Assembly (NCBI RefSeq): GCF_000617845.2
Contig: NZ_DF820425.1
Span: 3,895,725-3,959,724, forward strand
DNA length: 64,000 nt
Direction: 5' to 3'
DNA from: Bradyrhizobium sp. DOA9
GTDB lineage: Bacteria > Pseudomonadota > Alphaproteobacteria > Rhizobiales > Xanthobacteraceae
Shown here: positions 57,103-64,000 of the stretch, in pieces
How the letters are laid out: every line of letters begins with the position of its first letter
Position numbering within the stretch: the first letter of the stretch is position 1
The notes under the pieces: generated by a model
What the model was told of the DNA's origin: nothing
The model's database searches: none
What the model saw: only the letters and a program-made list of their open reading frames with translations
Translations under genes and position numbers: made by a program

Positions 57103-60015
57103 TCAGCCCTTCTTCCGCGGTCCGCGCTCGGCCGCCGGCTCGCCGCCTTCGGTCGCGGGCGGGGAAGCCGCAGGCTTGTCGCCCCCACCTCCGCCGCCGC
57201 TCTTGCGCGCGGACTCCTTGATCCCCTGCATGTCACGAGCTTCGCGGATCAGGCCCGGCATCTTGGAGAGGTTGCCGCCTTCGACGCCGATGTCGGCAAG
57301 GATCGAGTCGATCAGCGGTGCCTGGACGCGGTATCGCAGCGCCGAGTCGATCACCTCGTCGGTGGCACTGCGGCCGCCATTGCCGTTGCCATTGCCGTTG
57401 CCGTTGAGGCCGTCGACCTGGAGGATGCGGATGCCCTCGATCTTCTCCATCGGCTTGACGCTCTCGCGCACGATGCCCTCGATGCGGTCGAGCAGTTTTC
57501 TGCGGAACAGCGAGTAGCGCGCCTGGTCAGTGAGAACGTTCTCGGCCTCGTTGAGCATGCGCTGCGCTTCGGCTTCGACCGCGGCGCGCACGCGCTCGGC
57601 TTCGGCGGCGATGCGGGTCTCCTCCGCCTGCTTCTCGGCAAGCAGGATTTCCACCGTCTTGCGACGCTTGGCGATCTCGCTCTCTCGCGCGGTGACGACG
57701 CGCTCGGTGGCTTCCGTCGCGCGCATCCGGGCTTCCTCGGCAGAGGCCTTGGCTGCGGACTCCTCCAGGGATTTCGTGTGGATCGCGATCGCCTTCTCCA
57801 TCAGGACGGTCTCGACCTCCTTCTCGCGATTGACCTCGAGCTTGCGCAGCTCGCGCTCGCGGCCGATGCGGGCCTCGTCCAGGCCGCGGTCGGAGGCAAT
57901 GCGGGCCCGCTCGACCTCTTCCCGCGCGGCGATTTCGGCCTCCTGCAGCGACTGCACGCGGGCGACTTCGAGTTGCTCGATCGCACGTCGCCGCTCGATG
58001 CGGGCGGCCTCCAGCGCCTGCTCGCGCGAAACGTCGGTGGTCTCGACCTCCTTGCGCGCGACGATCTCGGCCTGCCGGACATGGCGGTCGGCGTCGATCC
58101 GCTCGGACTTCTTGGTCGACAGCGCGATGACGCGGTCCTCGTCCGCGATCTCGATCGCCTTCTTCTGCTCGATGTTGAGCACTTCGCGCTTCTTGGAGGA
58201 GTTGATGCGCTCGGCCTCGAGCGCCAGGTCGACCGTGATGCGCTGCCGCTCGATGGCGTCGCGCCGCTTCAGCTCGGCCGCCTCGAGGAGGCCGGTGCGC
58301 TCGATCTCCAGCGCGCGCGTCTCGCGTTCGGCCTGGATGCGCTCGGCCGCAACCGCCTTCTCCTGGGCGATGCGTGCCGCCTCGATCGCCTCGCGCGAGG
58401 CGATATCGGCTTCCTCGACGGCGCGGTTGCGTGCGATCTCCAGCGAGCGCACGCGCTCCTCCTGGGCGATACGCGAGGCTTCCGTGGTCTCGCGCGCGGC
58501 GATGCCGGCGACGTCGAGCGCCTGGTTGCGTTCGATCTCCAGCTGCCGCGTGTTCTGCTCGGCGGCGATGCGCTCGGCCGCCAGCGTCCGCTCCCGGGCG
58601 ATGCGGGCGGCCTCGACCGCGCGCTGGGCCTCGATCTCGGCCTCCTGGATGGTCCGAACCTGCTGGATCTCCAGCGCGCGGGTGCGCTCGTCGGAGGAGA
58701 TCCGCTCGACGTTGACGATCAAGGTCTGAGCGATGCGGGCCTTTTCGGTTGCTTCGCGTGCCGCAATCTCGGCCTCATCCACGGCGCGCGTCCGCTCGAT
58801 CTCGCGGCGACGCGTCTCTTCTTCATTGGCGATCCGGGCGTCGGTGACGACGCGGTCCTGCTGGATCCGGGCCTTCTCGATGGCCTCGCGCGCGGCGATC
58901 TCGGCTTCCTCGACCGTGCGCATCCGCTCGATCTCGCGCTGGCGGACTTCGCGTTCGGAGGCGATGCGGGTCGTGTCGATCGAGCGCTGGTTGGCGATCC
59001 TTGTCTTCTCGATCTCCTCGCGCGCCAGCAGCTCCTTTTCCTCGATGGTGCGGGTCCGCTCGATCTCCTTCTGGCGGGTCTCGCGCTCGGAGGCGATGCG
59101 GGCTTCCGCAATCGCCTGCTCATTGGCGATGCGGGCGCGCTCGATGGCCTCGCGGGCGGAGATCTGCGCCTGCTCGGCCTCGGTCTCGCGCAGGGCCCGC
59201 TCGCGCGCGACTTCAGTGCGCTGAAGCGCGCGCCGCATCTCGATGTCGCGTTCCTGCTCCAGGCGCGCGGTCTCGCTCTCGCGCTCGATCTCGAGCGCCT
59301 GCCGTTCGGCTTCCAGGTTGCGGGAGCGGATCTTGATCATCGAATCCTGCTCGATGTCGTTGCGTAGCTTGCGTCTGGCCTCGATGTCCTCCATCAGGCG
59401 GGTCAGGCCTTCGGCGTCGAACCGGTTCGAAGGGTTGAAGAACTCGAGGTCAGTCTGGTCGAGATCGGTGATCGCGACCGATTCCAGCTCGAGGCCGTTC
59501 TGGGCGAGAGCTTCCGCCGCTTCGGTCTTGACCCGCGCGACGTAGTCGCCACGACGCTCGTGCATTTCCTCCATGGTCATCTCGGAGGCGACCGAGCGGA
59601 TCGCCGAGATGAACTTGCCGGCCAGCAGCGCGTGGAGCTGCCCGGGTTCCAGGGTGCGACGGCCGAGCGTCGCGGCGGCGATCGAGACCGCCTCCCGGGT
59701 CGGCTGCACCCGAACGTAGAAATCGGCCTCGATGTCGACGCGCATGCGGTCGCGAGTGATCACGGCATCCTGCTTCGAACGCACGATGCCCATCGGCAGC
59801 ACGTTCATGTTGACGGGCGTGTAATCGTGGATGAACGGCAGCACGAAGGCGCCGCCGTTGATGACGACGCGCTCACCAAGGAAGCCGGTGCGGACGAACG
59901 AGGTCTCCTTGGAGGAGCGGTGGTAGAGCCAGTTCACGATGTAGACGCCAACCACGATCACGATGATCGCGACGATCAGCCAGAGGATCAATTCACCTAC
60001 CAGAGTCGCCGACAT
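57103..60015 (-). CDS. Giant flotillin-like SPFH protein with 44-residue repeats
   Basis: A 970-residue protein. A single membrane segment (about 8-30) with a short N-terminal side is followed by an SPFH-type domain (about 35-200: FVLPFIHDYTPVNMNVLP, then RVDIEADFYVRVQP). Residues 230-800 form one continuous charged coiled coil rich in Glu, Arg, Ala and Ile, including seven successive 44- or 33-residue repeats at 317-613. The C-terminus has an Asn-Gly run (NGNGNGNG) and a Gly/Pro-rich tail. Bacterial flotillins are usually 450-700 residues and organise membrane microdomains. GGGAGG precedes the ATG. It lies between the PEP-hydrolase-like and SRPBCC genes, so it may scaffold the operon's enzymes at the membrane. 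Confidence 0.85.
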   Translation of the reverse strand: MSATLVGELILWLIVAIIVIVVGVYIVNWLYHRSSKETSFVRTGFLGERVVINGGAFVLPFIHDYTPVNMNVLPMGIVRSKQDAVITRDRMRVDIEADFYVRVQPTREAVSIAAATLGRRTLEPGQLHALLAGKFISAIRSVASEMTMEEMHERRGDYVARVKTEAAEALAQNGLELESVAITDLDQTDLEFFNPSNRFDAEGLTRLMEDIEARRKLRNDIEQDSMIKIRSRNLEAERQALEIERESETARLEQERDIEMRRALQRTEVARERALRETEAEQAQISAREAIERARIANEQAIAEARIASERETRQKEIERTRTIEEKELLAREEIEKTRIANQRSIDTTRIASEREVRQREIERMRTVEEAEIAAREAIEKARIQQDRVVTDARIANEEETRRREIERTRAVDEAEIAAREATEKARIAQTLIVNVERISSDERTRALEIQQVRTIQEAEIEAQRAVEAARIARERTLAAERIAAEQNTRQLEIERNQALDVAGIAARETTEASRIAQEERVRSLEIARNRAVEEADIASREAIEAARIAQEKAVAAERIQAERETRALEIERTGLLEAAELKRRDAIERQRITVDLALEAERINSSKKREVLNIEQKKAIEIADEDRVIALSTKKSERIDADRHVRQAEIVARKEVETTDVSREQALEAARIERRRAIEQLEVARVQSLQEAEIAAREEVERARIASDRGLDEARIGRERELRKLEVNREKEVETVLMEKAIAIHTKSLEESAAKASAEEARMRATEATERVVTARESEIAKRRKTVEILLAEKQAEETRIAAEAERVRAAVEAEAQRMLNEAENVLTDQARYSLFRRKLLDRIEGIVRESVKPMEKIEGIRILQVDGLNGNGNGNGNGGRSATDEVIDSALRYRVQAPLIDSILADIGVEGGNLSKMPGLIREARDMQGIKESARKSGGGGGGDKPAASPPATEGGEPAAERGPRKKG
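58177..59067 (-). repeat. Seven in-frame 132/99-bp repeats inside the flotillin-like gene
   Basis: Residues 317-613 consist of units starting EIER or EI: 317-360, 361-404, 405-448, 449-492 (44 residues each), 493-525 (33), 526-569 and 570-613 (44). Each is a multiple of 11, four or three hendecads. The typical unit reads EIERxRxVEEAEIAAREAIE followed by KARIAQ and an ERIASERETR-like end. Units differ enough to be old duplications, not recent slippage. Confidence 0.85.
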
Positions 60016-60040
60016 CTTTCCCTCCCTCGTACCTTCGGCG

Positions 60041-60874
60041 TTATCGCGCGCCGATCGCCTTGAATTGACGCACCTGTTCCGTCAGCGCCCGCTCCACCGG
60101 CAGCCGCTCCATTGACGACGCGCCGTAGAAACCATGGCAATGGCGGGTGTTCTTCATGATGAAATCGGCATCCGCGGGATCCGCGATGGGGCCGCCATGC
60201 GCGAGCACCAGGATGTCCGGATTGACGCTGAGCGCGGCGGTGGCCCAGGTGTCGATACGCGCCGGGCAGTCCTTGAGCCTCAAGGCGGTCTGCGCACCGA
60301 TCGTGCCGCCGGTGGTCAGGCCCATGTGGCAGACGATGATGTCGGCTCCGGCGATCGCCATCGCAGCGGCTTCCTTCTCGCTGAACACGTAAGGCGTGGT
60401 CAGCATGTCCTTGTCGTGCGCCCTGGCGATCATGTCGATCTCGAGCGCATAGGACATGCCGGTCTCTTCGAGATTGGCGCGGAAGGTGCCGTCGATCAGG
60501 CCGACGGTCGGAAAGTTCTGCACGCCGGCAAAGCCGAGCGCCTTCAACTGGTCGAGAAAGACGTCCATGTCGCGGAAGGGATCGGTGCCGTTGACGCCCG
60601 CCAGCACCGGGGTCTGGCCGACCACGGGGAGCACCTCGTTCGCCATTTCCAGCACGATGGCGTTGGCATCGCCATACGCCATCAGGCCCGCGAGCGAGCC
60701 GCGCCCGGCCATGCGATAGCGGCCGGAATTGTAGATGACGATGAGGTCGACGCCGCCGGCTTCCTCGCACTTGGCTGAGAGCCCGGTGCCGGCGCCGCCG
60801 CCGACGATCGGCTCGCCGCGACGCGCCATGTCGCGAAACCTTTTCAGCAGCGCCGCGCGTTCAAACCTGGCCAT
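60041..60874 (-). CDS. PEP-hydrolase-like TIM-barrel protein
   Basis: A 277-residue protein of the phosphoenolpyruvate hydrolase-like TIM-barrel family (pfam PEP_hydrolase), recognisable from IVGGGAGTGLSAKCEEAGGVDLIVIYNSGRYRMAGRGSLAG, VLAGVNGTDPF, GFAGVQNFPTVGLIDG and HMGLTTGGTIGA. In plant and fungal Tm-1 proteins this barrel is fused behind a Tm-1-like domain; here the Tm-1-like protein is the adjacent upstream gene, three bases away. The chemistry of the family is not established. Confidence 0.83.
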   Translation of the reverse strand: MARFERAALLKRFRDMARRGEPIVGGGAGTGLSAKCEEAGGVDLIVIYNSGRYRMAGRGSLAGLMAYGDANAIVLEMANEVLPVVGQTPVLAGVNGTDPFRDMDVFLDQLKALGFAGVQNFPTVGLIDGTFRANLEETGMSYALEIDMIARAHDKDMLTTPYVFSEKEAAAMAIAGADIIVCHMGLTTGGTIGAQTALRLKDCPARIDTWATAALSVNPDILVLAHGGPIADPADADFIMKNTRHCHGFYGASSMERLPVERALTEQVRQFKAIGAR

Positions 60875-60877
60875 CGG

Positions 60878-63088
60878 TCACCTCGCTACTCTCCGCCGCG
60901 CCCCGGTGCGCCCGAACAGGGTCCGGAACGCGGTGACGATGGCGGCGGCGAAATCGGGATCGTTGATGTTCTTGGGCGTGCGAACGAGCTGGCGGTTGCC
61001 GGTCTGCCGCACGGTGCGCTCCAGCGTGCGGAACAGCGCGGCGTCGGCATCCGGATCCCAGAACGGCTGGCCTCGCGCGTCGAGGGCGGAGACGCCGCCC
61101 TCGGGCAGGAAGAAGCGCACCGGGCCGTCCATCTGGTTCAGCCGCTCGCCGATCCAGCGGCCCATGCGCTCGTTCTCCTCCGGGGTCGTCCGCATCAACG
61201 TCACCTGCGGATTGTGGACGTGGAATTTGCGGCCGCGATAGCGCTCGGGAATGGTGTCGGGCGCGCCGAAATTGACCATGTCGAGTGCGCCGACCGAGCC
61301 GACATAGGGCAGGCGGCTGCGGATGATGGCGCCAAAGCGGTCCTCGGTGGCCGGAAACACGCCGCCCATCAAGAAGTCGCAGACCTCAGTCGTGGTGAGG
61401 TCGATCACGCCGGCGAGCTGGCCGGATTCCACGAGCTTCTCCATCGAGCGTCCGCCGACGCCGGTGGCGTGGAACACCAGGCACTCGAAATCGTCGCGCA
61501 GGTCGGCGGCGATCTTCTGCACGGCCGGCGTGGTGACGCCGAACATGGTGATGCCGATTGCGGGCAGCCCGCCAGCCTCGCGCGCCGTTCCGGCACGCGC
61601 GTCGAGCCGTGCCTTGACCATGCCGGCGAGCGCATTGGCGCCGTTGGCGAGCACCGCGCGCGAGATGGAGTTCAGCCCCTGCACGTCGGTGACCGAGTAC
61701 ATCATGGTGATGTCGGCCGGGCCGACATAGGGCCCGACATCGCCCGACGCAACGGAGGAGATGATCAGCTTGGGCACGCCGACCGGCAGGCCGCGCATGC
61801 CGGGAGCGACCAGCGAGGCCGCGCCCGAGCCGCCGGCAGAGATCACGCCGGCGACATTGCCCTGGCGCCGAAGCCAGTTGGCAAACGCGTCCGCCATTGC
61901 GGTGACGGCGGCACCGCGGTCGGTGCCGAATACGGCGGAGCCGCCGCGGCCGTGGTTCAGGGCGATCTCCTGCGCGGAGACATCGCAGGATGAATGCTTG
62001 CCGCTGGTCGAGACGTCGACCAGCCGGGTCCGCAGGCCGCCTTCGGCGATGATGTCGCGGATGTAACGCAGCTCCTGGCCCTTGGTATCGAGCGTGCCGA
62101 CGACCAGCACCACGGGCGGGCCCGACGCCTGCGCCGCCGCCGGCTCGCGCTTGCGCCGTGCGGTCTCGTCGAGCCGCGCGACCTGCGTCGAGAGCGTCCG
62201 CGCCGCTGCCTCGATGCGGGCGATCGGCACCGGCTGCGACCATCGCGTCGGCAGCGTCGGGTTGGAGATATAGATGCGCACCGGCCCGTCGCGGCGTGGC
62301 GCCGGCGCTGGTTTCGTTTCGGCGCCGGACGCGGCGACGTCGATATCCGGTTCGAGCTCCGCGTGAAGTCCGACGCCGAGCAGGCGCTGCTGCAGCTCGC
62401 GGTCCGCGGCAAGGCGCGCGGAATCGATGATGCGGTTGATGCGGCCGTTGACCATGATCGCGACATTGCGCGAAATCGCGGTGGCGACGCCGATATTCTG
62501 CTCGATCACGAGCACGGACATGTCACCGTCTTCGCCAAGTCGCAGCAGCATCTCCTCGACCTGCGCGACGATGACGGGCGCGAGGCCTTCGGTCGGCTCA
62601 TCCATGATGAGCAAATGCGGGTTGGTGAGCAGCGCGCGCGAGATCGCCAGCATCTGCTGTTCGCCGCCGGAGAGCTGGCCGCCGCCGTGGCCCTTGCGCT
62701 CGGCGAGGCGCGGGAACGTGTCGTAGATGCGCTCGACGGTCCAGGCGCCCGAACGCAGGCCAGCGGCGAGCTGCAGATGCTCGTCGACGCTGAGCGAGCG
62801 CCAGAGCCGGCGGCCCTGCGGCACGTAGCCGACGCCGAGCCGGGCGATCTGGGCCGGCGGCCGCCGGGTGATGTCCTCGCCGCGGACCCGGATCGAGCCG
62901 CCGCTGACGGCGACCAGCCCCATGATCGCCTTGCACAGCGTGGTCTTGCCCATGCCGTTGCGGCCGACGACCGAGAACACGCCGCTCTCCAGCGTAAGGT
63001 CGACGCCCTGCAGCGCGTGGGAGTGGCCATAGTAGACGTCGAGGCCGCGGACCTCGAGTGCGGCACCGCTGCGGCGGACCTCATTCAT
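60878..63088 (-). CDS. Fusion: LivF-type ABC ATPase plus Tm-1-like (UPF0261) domain
   Basis: A 736-residue protein. Residues 10-240 are a LivF-type ATPase (Walker A GRNGMGKTT at 42-50, signature LSGGEQQMLAISRALL, Walker B LIMDEPTEGLAP). A linker of about 80 residues (243-322) leads to a complete Tm-1-like ATP-binding domain (323-736: VVLVVGTLDTKGQELRYIRD, GVISAGGSGAASLVAPGMRGLPVG, FHATGVGGRSMEKL). Bacterial UPF0261 proteins are normally free-standing. The frame is unbroken across the linker and the gene overlaps livG by eight bases with its own GGAGG. It links substrate import with an unknown Tm-1-domain reaction. Confidence 0.9.
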   Translation of the reverse strand: MNEVRRSGAALEVRGLDVYYGHSHALQGVDLTLESGVFSVVGRNGMGKTTLCKAIMGLVAVSGGSIRVRGEDITRRPPAQIARLGVGYVPQGRRLWRSLSVDEHLQLAAGLRSGAWTVERIYDTFPRLAERKGHGGGQLSGGEQQMLAISRALLTNPHLLIMDEPTEGLAPVIVAQVEEMLLRLGEDGDMSVLVIEQNIGVATAISRNVAIMVNGRINRIIDSARLAADRELQQRLLGVGLHAELEPDIDVAASGAETKPAPAPRRDGPVRIYISNPTLPTRWSQPVPIARIEAAARTLSTQVARLDETARRKREPAAAQASGPPVVLVVGTLDTKGQELRYIRDIIAEGGLRTRLVDVSTSGKHSSCDVSAQEIALNHGRGGSAVFGTDRGAAVTAMADAFANWLRRQGNVAGVISAGGSGAASLVAPGMRGLPVGVPKLIISSVASGDVGPYVGPADITMMYSVTDVQGLNSISRAVLANGANALAGMVKARLDARAGTAREAGGLPAIGITMFGVTTPAVQKIAADLRDDFECLVFHATGVGGRSMEKLVESGQLAGVIDLTTTEVCDFLMGGVFPATEDRFGAIIRSRLPYVGSVGALDMVNFGAPDTIPERYRGRKFHVHNPQVTLMRTTPEENERMGRWIGERLNQMDGPVRFFLPEGGVSALDARGQPFWDPDADAALFRTLERTVRQTGNRQLVRTPKNINDPDFAAAIVTAFRTLFGRTGARRRVAR

Positions 63089-63863
63089 GGCCGCCTCCGA
63101 GATAGAGCTCCTGAACTTCAGGATCGGACTGGATCTCCTGCGGCAGACCCTCCTTGAAGATACGCCCGTTGTGCATCATCGTGACGCTCTCGACGACGCG
63201 CAGCGCGACGTCCATGTCGTGCTCGATGATGATGTAGCCGATATGGGCGGGCAGGGAGGTCAGGATCTCGATCAGCTCGGCCCGCTCCGTCGGCGAGAGG
63301 CCCGCGGCCGGCTCGTCGAACAGCACGAAGCGCGGCGCGCCGGCGAGCGCCAGCGCGATCTCGAGCTGGCGCTGCTGGCCGTGCGCGAGCTCGGCCACGC
63401 GCTGGTCCTTCACGGCGGACAGATGCACGGCCTGGACCAGGTTGTCCGCGGCATGCATCAAGGCATCGTTCTGTCCCGGACGCAGGAATGAGAAGCGTCC
63501 GCGCGAGACGCCGCGGCAGGCGAGATAGACGTTGTCCTGCACGGTAAGGCCGGGGAACAGCGCCGAAATCTGGTAGGTGCGGCGCAGTCCGCGGCGGATG
63601 CGCTCATAGGGCGGGAAATGCGTGACGTCCTCGCCGAAGAAGCGGATGGTGCCGGAGGAGGGCGGGAAGTCGCCCGTGATGCAGTTGAACAGCGTGGTCT
63701 TGCCGGCGCCGTTCGAGCCGAGCACGGCGCGCCGCTCGCCCGGTCGCACGGTGATGGTGACGTCGGTCAGCGCCGCCAGCGCGCCGAACAGCCGCGTCAC
63801 GCCGCGCAGCTCCAGTGCCGCGCCGGCACCGACGGCGGAGAGGCGCTGGGCGACGCTATCCAT
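63081..63863 (-). CDS. livG: Branched-chain-type ABC ATPase (LivG)
   Basis: A 260-residue ATPase with Walker A GSNGAGKTT, Q-loop LRRTYQISALFP, signature LAHGQQRQLEIALALA (LAHGQ instead of LSGGQ, frequent in this subgroup) and Walker B FVLFDEPAAGLSP. The ATG at 63863 has GGAGGGG upstream; a GTG at 63878 would overlap that site. It overlaps the partial LivM gene by eight bases. Partner of the ATPase half of the next gene. Confidence 0.9.
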   Translation of the reverse strand: MDSVAQRLSAVGAGAALELRGVTRLFGALAALTDVTITVRPGERRAVLGSNGAGKTTLFNCITGDFPPSSGTIRFFGEDVTHFPPYERIRRGLRRTYQISALFPGLTVQDNVYLACRGVSRGRFSFLRPGQNDALMHAADNLVQAVHLSAVKDQRVAELAHGQQRQLEIALALAGAPRFVLFDEPAAGLSPTERAELIEILTSLPAHIGYIIIEHDMDVALRVVESVTMMHNGRIFKEGLPQEIQSDPEVQELYLGGGHE

Positions 63864-64000
63864 GGCGGCCCCCTCCACTGGCGCGGCCCACCTCGCGCCG
63901 TTGATGCTGACGCCAGCGCTGCCAGAGGCCGATGACGCCGTCCGAGGACCAGAACACGATGGCGAGGAAGCCGAGCCCGATCAGCAGGCGGAAGCGGTTG
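63856..64000 (-). CDS. livM: Branched-chain-type ABC permease (LivM), C-terminal fragment
   Basis: The last 48 codons of a permease, cut by the right window edge. It ends with a hydrophobic segment (LLIGLGFLAIVFWSSDGVIGLWQRW) and a short basic tail, the usual end of LivM, and overlaps the livG start by eight bases. The rest of the importer (LivH and binding protein) and the operon promoter should lie beyond 64000. Confidence 0.7.
   Translation of the reverse strand, partial: NRFRLLIGLGFLAIVFWSSDGVIGLWQRWRQHQRREVGRASGGGRHG

Noticed and set aside
58177..59067. Regular 132-base repeats considered as a CRISPR or VNTR array
   Set aside because: The units are diverged, in frame, without spacers, and encode hendecad coiled coil.
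57001..59367. A 788-codon plus-strand frame with regular Leu-rich repeats
   Set aside because: It is the antisense reading of the flotillin repeat region. The periodicity is inherited from the 132-base units on the minus strand, which has the SPFH domain and a ribosome site.

Overview
The window reads as a chromosomal segment of a high-GC alphaproteobacterium, most likely Bradyrhizobium or a close relative. The signs are a hyp/hox uptake-hydrogenase block, a very high density of ABC uptake systems and amidohydrolases, small rhizobial-type stress proteins, EcfG-like and sigma54-like promoters, and intergenic palindromic repeats of the kind found in Bradyrhizobium. This assignment rests on gene content and recalled family resemblance, not on a search. 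No rRNA, tRNA, CRISPR array, transposase or phage gene was seen.

Layout. 1-8.6 kb (+): the 3' end of a hydrogenase maturation and regulation operon, hypF(partial)-hypC-hypD-hypE-hypX-hoxA-hoxJ, in which most neighbours overlap. 8.7-17 kb: a metallophosphoesterase, four small proteins, a Nudix hydrolase, a patatin, and a glycogen/trehalose pair (glgX, treZ) around a DUF3606 gene; three or four EcfG-like promoters suggest a general-stress island. 17-30.3 kb: an apparent nitrogen-regulated catabolic regulon. A MarR repressor gene lies between an NCS1 nucleobase-type permease (-) and a ten-gene plus-strand unit: cyclic amidohydrolase, molybdenum hydroxylase L and M subunits, an S subunit fused to a CoxG-like domain, a complete branched-chain-type (Liv) ABC importer, and a Rieske protein. 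Both flanking units have a sigma54-type -24/-12 promoter with the same palindrome just downstream. 30.4-46 kb: MFS-amidase-alpha/beta hydrolase; a 5-hydroxyisourate hydrolase; a polyamine-type ABC importer with its own sigma54-like promoter; a second amidase; a hydantoin-racemase-like protein; a GntR regulator; and a divergent SsuABC-type importer followed by an arylmalonate-decarboxylase-like protein and a D-hydantoinase/dihydropyrimidinase. The theme is uptake and ring opening of cyclic amides and ureides.

46.3-64 kb (-): one uninterrupted run of 17 tightly packed genes whose promoter lies beyond the right edge. In transcription order: LivM (partial), LivG, a LivF-Tm-1-like fusion, a PEP-hydrolase-like TIM barrel, a 970-residue flotillin-like protein with 44-residue repeats, two SRPBCC proteins, molybdenum hydroxylase M and S subunits, a large subunit split into two genes by an amber codon that abuts the next ATG, CoxD (MoxR ATPase), CoxE (VWA), an amidohydrolase, an MBL-fold lactonase-like enzyme, an SMP-30/isochorismatase fusion and an azoreductase-like flavoprotein. 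This operon looks like an uncharacterised uptake, hydroxylation and hydrolysis pathway with a membrane-scaffold component, and is the best candidate for a new system here.

The substrates of all three catabolic blocks are unknown. Statements about them are inference from family membership and gene order.
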